Below, piece after piece: positions 57,949 to 64,000 of a DNA stretch of 64,000 bases. Both the position numbers and the translations under genes were made by a program. This DNA is from Bacillus sp. ISL-41 (GTDB taxonomy: Bacteria > Bacillota > Bacilli > Bacillales > Cytobacillaceae), in assembly GCF_018613235.1 (NCBI RefSeq), contig NZ_JAGGQP010000030.1:62001-126000 (forward strand), given 5' to 3'. The stretch's first letter is position 1, and each line of letters opens with the position of its first letter. The notes under the pieces were generated by a model. The model ran no database searches. It saw only the letters and a program-made list of their open reading frames with translations, and was not told the origin of the DNA.

Positions 57949-58659
57949 ATGAATACTGAAAAACTCTCAGACCGGCTTGAAGCCGTTGCAAATAATATTC
58001 CTCTGGCGGCGAGACTGGCCGATATCGGTTCTGATCATGCCTATCTTCCTTGTAATGTTGTGAAAAAAGGAACCGTCCCGACGGCGATTGCTGGTGAGGT
58101 CGCAGAAGGGCCGTTTCAATCTGCCCTTGAGCAAGTTCAGGAGGAAAACCTGACAGACAAGATTTCCGTCAGAAAAGGGAACGGCCTTGAAGTTATTGAA
58201 GCTGGAGAGGTAGATTGTATAACCATTGCCGGCATGGGCGGTACATTGATTTCCACAATCCTGGAACAAGGAAAATCGAAACTAGAAGGAATAAGCAGGC
58301 TTGTCCTCCAGCCTAATGTTGGCAGCTTTTCAGTGCGCAGATGGCTGATTGACAATGGGTGGGAACTGGTTAAAGAAGAAATCCTTGAAGAAGACAAGAA
58401 AATTTATGAGGTCCTTGTTGCAGAAAAGGGTGAACCGCTGAAGCCTTATCAGGATCTCGATGTGGAACTTGGAATATTGTTTGGTCCATTTTTACTAAAG
58501 GAAAAGACTGCAGTGTTCAAAGAAAAGTGGAGTGCAGAGAAGAGAAATTGGGAGCGAATCTTAAAGCAGCTGGATGAGGCTGTGCAGAATGATGAGACAG
58601 GAAGCAAGAGACAGGAACTGAAAACGAAACTAAAGATGGCAGAGGAGGCGTTACAGTGA
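57949..58659 (+). CDS. trmK: tRNA (adenine22-N1)-methyltransferase TrmK
   Basis: Methylates A22 in tRNA D-loops; essential in some Gram-positives. The 236-aa protein has the SAM site ADIGSDHAYLPC near residue 20, ITIAGMGGTLIS further on and a C-terminal coiled coil. ATG at 57949 with GGGTGA. Overlaps the next gene by four bases. Equivalent to YqfN. Confidence 0.93.
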   Translation: MNTEKLSDRLEAVANNIPLAARLADIGSDHAYLPCNVVKKGTVPTAIAGEVAEGPFQSALEQVQEENLTDKISVRKGNGLEVIEAGEVDCITIAGMGGTLISTILEQGKSKLEGISRLVLQPNVGSFSVRRWLIDNGWELVKEEILEEDKKIYEVLVAEKGEPLKPYQDLDVELGILFGPFLLKEKTAVFKEKWSAEKRNWERILKQLDEAVQNDETGSKRQELKTKLKMAEEALQ

Positions 58660-59771
58660 AAAAAGTGAATGGACATGAAGTAATTCAGGTTTTTGAACAA
58701 TTTTCACCCAAGGCATTTGCAGTGGAAGGCGATAAGGTCGGCCTGCAAATCGGGGCCCTGAACCAACCGGTCGAGAACGTTCTCGTGGCTCTTGATGTAA
58801 CAGAGGAAGTGGTGGAGGAGGCGATTAACCGGAACGCTCAATTAATCATCGCCCACCATCCGCCGATATTCCGGCCATTGAAAAACATCGCTACGGACAC
58901 TCCTGCCGGACGAATGATTGCCAGGCTAATCAAGCATGACATCGCAGTTTATGCGGCACACACAAACCTGGATGTGGCAAAGGGAGGCGTAAACGACCTC
59001 CTGGCTGCTGCTCTTGGTTTAAAGAACCCTCAAGTGCTTGTACCTACCTATGAGGATCAACTGAAAAAGCTTGTCGTTTTCGTGCCTGAGGAAGATGCAG
59101 AGCGATTGCGAGATGCATTAGGAAATGCAGGAGCCGGAGCAATCGGCAATTATAGCCATTGTTCGTTCTCCGGGGCCGGGGAAGGACGTTTCCTGCCTGG
59201 AGAAAATACAAATCCTCATATCGGCGAACAAGGGAAGCTTGAAGCAGTCAATGAAGTGCGAGTAGAAACGATTTTTCCGCAGAGTATTGAAAAGAAAGTC
59301 ATCCAGGCTATGATCAAGGCCCATCCTTATGAGGAGGTCGCCTATGATATATATCGACTTGATAATACGGGAGAACAACTTGGACTTGGAAGAATCGGGC
59401 AAGTCGAAGAGACGACCCTTTCTGAATATGCTAAAGTAGTAAAGGAAGCTTTGGGAGTCGATAAAGTCCGAGTCGTCGGGGACTTGAACGCGAGGGTGAA
59501 AAAAGTGGCTGTCCTTGGCGGTGACGGAAATAAGTATTACTCACAGGCGAAATTCCGCGGAGCAGACGTTTATATTACCGGGGATATCTACTATCACACA
59601 GCACACGATGCCCTGATGGCCGGATTGAATATGATTGATCCTGGACATAATGTCGAAAAAATCATGAAAAAGGGAGTCGCCACGGTGATGGAGGGATTAT
59701 GTAAAGAAAAAGGGTTTGATGTTAAATTCATTCCATCTGAGATAGGAACAGATCCGTTCACCTTTATCTAG
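58656..59771 (+). CDS. yqfO: Nif3-like dinuclear metal center protein
   Basis: A 371-aa member of the NIF3/DUF34 family with a middle PII-like insertion (about residues 125-225). Metal-ligand motifs AHHPPIFRP near residue 65 and AAHTNLD near 102 are clear. The family has GTP cyclohydrolase I type 2 in old annotation, but true activity is unclear. GTG start with GAGGAGG, coupled to trmK. Confidence 0.9.
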   Translation: MKKVNGHEVIQVFEQFSPKAFAVEGDKVGLQIGALNQPVENVLVALDVTEEVVEEAINRNAQLIIAHHPPIFRPLKNIATDTPAGRMIARLIKHDIAVYAAHTNLDVAKGGVNDLLAAALGLKNPQVLVPTYEDQLKKLVVFVPEEDAERLRDALGNAGAGAIGNYSHCSFSGAGEGRFLPGENTNPHIGEQGKLEAVNEVRVETIFPQSIEKKVIQAMIKAHPYEEVAYDIYRLDNTGEQLGLGRIGQVEETTLSEYAKVVKEALGVDKVRVVGDLNARVKKVAVLGGDGNKYYSQAKFRGADVYITGDIYYHTAHDALMAGLNMIDPGHNVEKIMKKGVATVMEGLCKEKGFDVKFIPSEIGTDPFTFI

Positions 59772-59810
59772 CAAGAAATCGAGTGCGGTATAAGGTTTTG
59801 AAGGAAACAA

Positions 59811-59843
59811 GAAAGCAGCCTGAAGTTAATTCAGGCTGCTTTC
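59811..59843. terminator. Bidirectional terminator, yqfO/ispH
   Basis: A 14-bp stem GAAAGCAGCCTGAA/TTCAGGCTGCTTTC between convergent genes, A-rich and T-rich on the flanks. It adjoins the ispH stop. Confidence 0.9.
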
Positions 59844-60800
59844 CTATTTTACGTTGGCCTCGGTTTTTTTGACCTTTGGCAGGATTTTATGAAGAGGTAC
59901 CTTTTTCTCTTTTACCCAGGTTTCTTCGTTTTCTTTGTCAAACTGTCCGAGGAAGGTAATGACCTCTTTTGTAATAGGAGTTGGAGTCGATGCTCCAGAT
60001 GTGACTGCGACTGTATCAGCCTCTTTTATCCATTCGATATCAAGCTCGGTGATATCGGCAATTCGATATGCTTTTGTTCCGGCTATTTCTTCTGATACCT
60101 GTGCGAGACGATTTGAGTTATTGCTTTTAGGGTCGCCAACCACAATTAGCACATCTGCCTCTTTAGCCTGCTCGGCGACAGCCTCCTGGCGGACTTGTGT
60201 AGCCATGCAAATTTCTCTATGGACTTCCGCATGAGGGTACTTTTCCTTTACGTTCTTCATGATGTCGGCAACGTCCCACTGGCTCATCGTTGTCTGGTTG
60301 GTTACGATTAATTTTTCAGCCTGCAGATCCAATGCCTCTACATCCGCTGGCGTTTCCACAAGATGAACGATCCCTGGTGCGACACCTACAGCTCCTTCAG
60401 GTTCGGGATGCCCTTTTTTGCCGATATAAATAACCTCAAAACCTTCTTTTTCTTTTTCCCTGATCAGGTTATGGGTGTTTGTCACGTCAGGGCATGTTGC
60501 GTCAATCGAAACAAGCCCCTTTTCCTTGGCAAGCTCCCTGACTTCCGGTGAAATGCCATGGGCTGTGAAGATAACTGTTCCGCCTTCAACTTTTTCAAGG
60601 ATTTCCTTTCGGTTGTTTCCATCCAATGTAATGATGCCTTCCTCTTCAAACGCATCAGTGACATGCTTATTATGGACAATCATCCCGAGTATATATATTG
60701 GACGCGGCAGGCTTTTATCCAATGCAGCATTGCGTGCAATGACCATGGCATCCACTACACCATAGCAATAACCGCGTGGCGATATTTTAATTACATTCAT
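59844..60800 (-). CDS. ispH: 4-hydroxy-3-methylbut-2-enyl diphosphate reductase
   Basis: Last enzyme of the MEP isoprenoid pathway, making IPP and DMAPP. The 318-aa iron-sulfur protein has the conserved cysteines in RGYCYGV (C12), DATCPDV and REICMAT, and the TNQTTMS and SNNSNRL motifs. Start at 60800 with TTAGGAGGATG. Equivalent to YqfP. Confidence 0.96.
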   Translation of the reverse strand: MNVIKISPRGYCYGVVDAMVIARNAALDKSLPRPIYILGMIVHNKHVTDAFEEEGIITLDGNNRKEILEKVEGGTVIFTAHGISPEVRELAKEKGLVSIDATCPDVTNTHNLIREKEKEGFEVIYIGKKGHPEPEGAVGVAPGIVHLVETPADVEALDLQAEKLIVTNQTTMSQWDVADIMKNVKEKYPHAEVHREICMATQVRQEAVAEQAKEADVLIVVGDPKSNNSNRLAQVSEEIAGTKAYRIADITELDIEWIKEADTVAVTSGASTPTPITKEVITFLGQFDKENEETWVKEKKVPLHKILPKVKKTEANVK

Positions 60801-60911
60801 TGAGTCATCCTCCTAAGAGTACCTCTGATTCTTTCTTTTATTATATAAGACTTGCAGAAAGAATACAAAAGCGACTTTCCAGAAGGAATGAATTAACTGT
60901 TGTCGTATTTA

Positions 60912-61089
60912 TAGGCTGTTTTCGTAAAAATTGTTGTTAAAATCCTTAAGCCGATTAAAAAGCCATTTTGTAAGTCAGTTCTAAGTTTACAAGCACTCTT
61001 CTCATAATAAGCGTTAATTTTGTGTAGAAACTTAGGAAATTCAATCCTATTTTGTAGTCAATAGCAACAAAGTATGAGAAAAGAGCCTA
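60912..61089. repeat. Inverted-repeat-bounded element, copy C
   Basis: Left end TAGGCTGTTTTCGTAAA (60912 on), right end TGAGAAAAGAGCCTA (61075-61089). The right 51 bp match copy A on the other strand at about 42 positions, and the left end resembles copy B. About 178 bp, no gene. It ends one base before the yqfQ stop codon and fills most of the yqfQ-ispH spacer. Confidence 0.65.
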
Positions 61090-61090
61090 T

Positions 61091-61714
61091 TTATATGAAT
61101 AATTTAGGAGTAGAAGCTGCATTATTGCTTTGTTTTTGCGCGGACTTTTTTTGTGTCGGGGAAGTTTGGCCAGCCCTTTTGGATTTTTTTGTCTTTTGCT
61201 TTTTCTCTGTTTTTTCATTCGTTTCTGTTTCAGCCGTTTGCTCTTCAGCATCCGGGAGGTCTTTCAATCCTCTGTACAGTTTCCACATTGAAGGCAAATT
61301 TCGGACGAGAGGACCATATTGCTGGATCATTGGTCCGAATTGCTGTGCAGTGTTAAGAACTTTTTGAGTGTTGGTGAGAAATCCATTCAAAGCAGATGGA
61401 TCAGCGAGAGTTTTCAGGATACCGCCGCCTGAGCCTGCTCCTCGTGCTGCTGTATTTCCTCCAGATAATAAACCGGATGGACTATTCCGCTGGCTATTGC
61501 CTTTGCCCAGTATCTTCGAAAGAAGTCCGCCGCCTTGTCTTGAGCGGGGATTCCTTCCTGACATCCGCGGCATCTGGCTCTGTGGCATCATAGGTCCAGG
61601 ACCAAATCGATTCGAATACATCTGGTGCTGGCCCATTCGGGGACCTCCCATCATACTGGGGCCCTGAAAGGGATTATGCATTCCGCGGGTATTCATACGG
61701 GGTCCTTGTAGCAT
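61091..61714 (-). CDS. yqfQ: YqfQ/VrrA family protein
   Basis: A 207-aa low-complexity protein. The N-terminal third is rich in G, P, M, Q and R (MLQGPRMNTRG start), the middle has a conserved VLNTAQQFGPMIQQYGPLVR block, and the C-terminal part is Lys/Glu/Thr-rich. It corresponds to YqfQ, called VrrA in B. anthracis, where its repeats vary in number. Function unknown; possibly a spore-associated protein. Start at 61714 with AAAGGAGGGG. Confidence 0.85.
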   Translation of the reverse strand: MLQGPRMNTRGMHNPFQGPSMMGGPRMGQHQMYSNRFGPGPMMPQSQMPRMSGRNPRSRQGGGLLSKILGKGNSQRNSPSGLLSGGNTAARGAGSGGGILKTLADPSALNGFLTNTQKVLNTAQQFGPMIQQYGPLVRNLPSMWKLYRGLKDLPDAEEQTAETETNEKTEKKQKTKKSKRAGQTSPTQKKSAQKQSNNAASTPKLFI

Positions 61715-61959
61715 CGTGACCCCTCCTTTCCCAATATTTCATCTCCTATTAGAGTATGCAGGAAGTCAGGTTTGGTTTAAGAAATTAGGATATTGATGAA
61801 ACAGGTTTGTTTTTTTATAAGGAAAGGTTAAGATAGTACTGATTGGAGATTTTCTGCAATCTTTATTATAATTACAGGATGAACCTGAAGAAATCAGCTT
61901 ACGGAACGAGCTGTAATCCCCGATTATCCAGGGAACAGGACGAAAGAAGGAGATTTTCA

Positions 61960-63273
61960 ATGAGTGAAACAAAATTTAATCGTTATGAATTGAAACCGTT
62001 CATTATAGATGCGATCAATAAACTAGGTTTTCATGAGCCGACTGAAATCCAGGAACGTCTTATTCCTACAATCCTGAAGGGTGAGAGTGCCATTGGGCAA
62101 TCCCAGACCGGTACAGGAAAGACGCATGCCTATGTACTGCCAATTATGGATAAGCTTGATCCATCACGCAATGAGGTGCAAGCAGTAATCGCTGCCCCAA
62201 CACGTGAGCTTGCCAATCAAATTTACCATGAAGTTCTTAAGATTGCTGAACACGCTCCTCAGGGAGAACAGATTACAGCCCGCTGCTATATTGGCGGAAC
62301 GGACAAGCAAAGAACGATTGAGAAGCTTAAGACACAGCCACAAATCGTCATTGGCACACCGGGGAGGATTAACGACCTGGTCAAGGAAAACGCGCTATTT
62401 GTGCATACAGCGAACATGCTCGTGATCGATGAGGCAGACTTAATGCTGGATATGGGCTTTATCGAGGATATCGACCAGTTTGCGTCCCGTATGCCAGAAA
62501 AGCTGCAAATGCTTGTGTTTTCAGCAACGATTCCTGAAAAATTAAAACCATTCCTGAAAAAGTACATGGAAAACCCAAAATTTGTACAAATCGATCCTAA
62601 ACAGGCTACGGCAGAGAAGATTGAACATATTCTTCTGCCAGCAAGGCATCGTGATAAAATCGGGCTTGTTCATTCGGCTCTTGTTGCATTCAACCCATAT
62701 TTGGGAATTGTATTTGCTAACACGAAGAAGAAAGTTGACGAAGTAGCCGATGGTTTAATCCAAAAAGGACTGAAGGTTGGCCGTATCCATGGAGACCTGA
62801 GCCCACGCGAACGTAAGCGTGTCATGAAGCAAATCAAGGACCTTGAGTTCCAGTATCTTGTCGCTACTGACCTGGCTGCAAGAGGAATTGATATTCAGGG
62901 AATCAGCCATATCATCAATTATGAGCTGCCTACTGATTTAGACTTTTATATCCACAGGGTAGGAAGGACGGCACGTGCCGGCTCATCAGGTATTGCCTTG
63001 ACGGTTTATGAGCAGCGTGATGAAGATGCATTGGTCCGCCTTGAAAAGATGGGCATCACTTTTAAAAACATTGATCTAAAAAAAGGTGAATTCACCGAAA
63101 TCGAAGAGCGGAACAGACGCCAGAACAGAAAGAAAAAAGAAACTACTGGCGAGGCGAAGGCAAAGTCGCTCGTTTCCAAGCCTAAGAAGGTAAAACCAGG
63201 ATACAAGAAAAAGATGCAGTGGGAAATGGACAAAATAAAAAAACGTGAAAATCGTTTGAATAAGAAAAAGTAA
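61960..63273 (+). CDS. cshB: DEAD-box RNA helicase CshB
   Basis: ATP-dependent RNA helicase in cold adaptation and ribosome biogenesis. The 437 aa have the Q motif, SQTGTGKT (motif I), PTRELA, DEAD, SAT and HRVGRTARAG, then a basic tail ending KKRENRLNKKK. Start at 61960 with GAAGGAG; upstream in-frame ATGs are in the leader. Equivalent to YqfR. Confidence 0.95.
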   Translation: MSETKFNRYELKPFIIDAINKLGFHEPTEIQERLIPTILKGESAIGQSQTGTGKTHAYVLPIMDKLDPSRNEVQAVIAAPTRELANQIYHEVLKIAEHAPQGEQITARCYIGGTDKQRTIEKLKTQPQIVIGTPGRINDLVKENALFVHTANMLVIDEADLMLDMGFIEDIDQFASRMPEKLQMLVFSATIPEKLKPFLKKYMENPKFVQIDPKQATAEKIEHILLPARHRDKIGLVHSALVAFNPYLGIVFANTKKKVDEVADGLIQKGLKVGRIHGDLSPRERKRVMKQIKDLEFQYLVATDLAARGIDIQGISHIINYELPTDLDFYIHRVGRTARAGSSGIALTVYEQRDEDALVRLEKMGITFKNIDLKKGEFTEIEERNRRQNRKKKETTGEAKAKSLVSKPKKVKPGYKKKMQWEMDKIKKRENRLNKKK

Positions 63274-63304
63274 TCAAACTGTAAATGTTTAGGGAGAGAT
63301 CAAG

Positions 63305-64000
63305 ATGTTGATTGGATCACATGTTTCCATGAGCGGCAAAAAAATGCTGCTAGCTGCCAGTGAGGAAGCTGTCTCATATGGTGCAAATACTTTTATGATC
63401 TATACAGGGGCACCTCAGAACACAAGAAGAAAGAAAATCGAGGACCTGAATATTGAAGCAGGCCGCCTGCATATGGAGCAAAACGGCATTAATGAAATCG
63501 TCGTCCATGCTCCTTATATCATCAATATCGGGAACACGCAGAATCCTGATACATTTGATTTAGGAGTAAGGTTCTTGCGGAGCGAAATCGACCGAACAGA
63601 AGCAATCGGAGCCAGGCAAATCGTGCTGCACCCAGGTGCGCATGTTGGAGCCGGAACAGAAAAGGGCATTGAAAAAATCATCGAAGGACTGAATGAAGTT
63701 CTTACAAGCGATGATAAGGTTCAAATCGCTCTTGAAACGATGGCTGGAAAAGGATCCGAGTGCGGAAAATCCTTCGAAGAACTCGCGATGATCATCGAGG
63801 GAGTAACCCATAACGACAAGCTGTCTGTCTGCTTCGATACTTGCCATACACATGATGCTGGTTATGCAATCGTTGAAGATTTTGATGGTGTCCTGAATGA
63901 ATTTGACAAAATCATCGGTCTTGACAGACTGAAAGTACTTCACATCAATGACAGCAAAAATGAGGTCGGGATGAGGAAAGACCGCCACGAGAATATCGGG
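63305..64000 (+). CDS. nfo: Endonuclease IV, 3' end outside the window
   Basis: AP endonuclease (EndoIV family) for base-excision repair. The 232 visible residues start [14 protein letters not shown] and include zinc-ligand motifs in [17 protein letters not shown] and [12 protein letters not shown], plus LHINDSKN near the cut. The family is about 300 aa, so the last quarter is missing at the window edge, not in the genome. ATG with AGGGAGAG. Equivalent to YqfS. Confidence 0.95.
   Translation, partial: MLIGSHVSMSGKKMLLAASEEAVSYGANTFMIYTGAPQNTRRKKIEDLNIEAGRLHMEQNGINEIVVHAPYIINIGNTQNPDTFDLGVRFLRSEIDRTEAIGARQIVLHPGAHVGAGTEKGIEKIIEGLNEVLTSDDKVQIALETMAGKGSECGKSFEELAMIIEGVTHNDKLSVCFDTCHTHDAGYAIVEDFDGVLNEFDKIIGLDRLKVLHINDSKNEVGMRKDRHENIG

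Overview
The window is a stretch of a Firmicutes chromosome, almost certainly a spore-forming Bacillaceae. The gene order is the yqeG-to-yqfS block of Bacillus subtilis with very few changes. It carries sporulation and germination genes (sda, gpr, spoIIP, yqfC, yqfD), the comE competence operon, sigA, a CIRCE-controlled dnaK operon and a glycine T-box. Base composition is moderate to low G+C, Shine-Dalgarno sequences are strong, and GTG and TTG starts are frequent. The genus cannot be fixed from the sequence alone; a Mesobacillus/Bacillus-like organism is my inference.

Layout. 1-4.2 kb: oligopeptidase pepF, phospholipid genes pssA (-) and psd (+), and the sporulation checkpoint gene sda (-) with a cluster of DnaA boxes upstream. 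4.2-9.4 kb: an eight-gene operon from yqeG to yqeM (HAD phosphatase, ribosome GTPase, aroE, nadD, HD phosphohydrolase, rsfS). 9.4-14.1 kb: comER (-), comEA-EB-EC and the tiny gene yqzM (-). 14.4-19 kb: holA, rpsT (-), gpr, spoIIP, yqxA. 19.1-21 kb: an accessory patch with a 17-unit 52-bp tandem repeat and a NERD-domain gene (-). 21.1-32.9 kb: lepA, hemW, hrcA-grpE-dnaK-dnaJ, prmA, rsmE, mtaB. 33-44.2 kb: a phosphate-transporter-like gene (-), rpsU-yqeY, a sigma-W-type nfeD-floA-yqfB unit, yqfC-yqfD-phoH, pgpH-ybeY-dgkA. 44.4-55.4 kb: era, yqzL, recO, T-box glyQS, ccpN, ppsR, yqxD, dnaG, sigA. 55.4-64 kb: a membrane protein, an acyl-CoA dehydrogenase with a cre site, cccA, trmK, a Nif3-family gene, ispH (-), yqfQ (-), cshB and a 3'-truncated nfo.

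Most genes are conserved housekeeping functions: ribosome assembly and tRNA modification (yqeH, rsfS, lepA, prmA, rsmE, mtaB, ybeY, era, trmK), replication and transcription (holA, dnaG, sigA), protein folding, membrane lipids and envelope (pssA, psd, dgkA, floA, nfeD), and sporulation and competence.

I found no defence island, prophage, CRISPR array or biosynthetic cluster. The unexplained material is intergenic. There are two tandem arrays of unrelated sequence that share a 52-bp period and each carry a palindrome per unit (19.1-19.96 kb and 34.95-35.15 kb). A family of inverted-repeat-bounded elements has three copies (15.5, 26.13 and 60.9 kb), one of them inside the dnaK operon. Two further repeat families lie beside dnaJ and rsmE/pgpH. 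Also worth a look are DnaA boxes with a LexA-like palindrome at sda, and a yqxD gene that appears to lack any ATG/GTG/TTG start.
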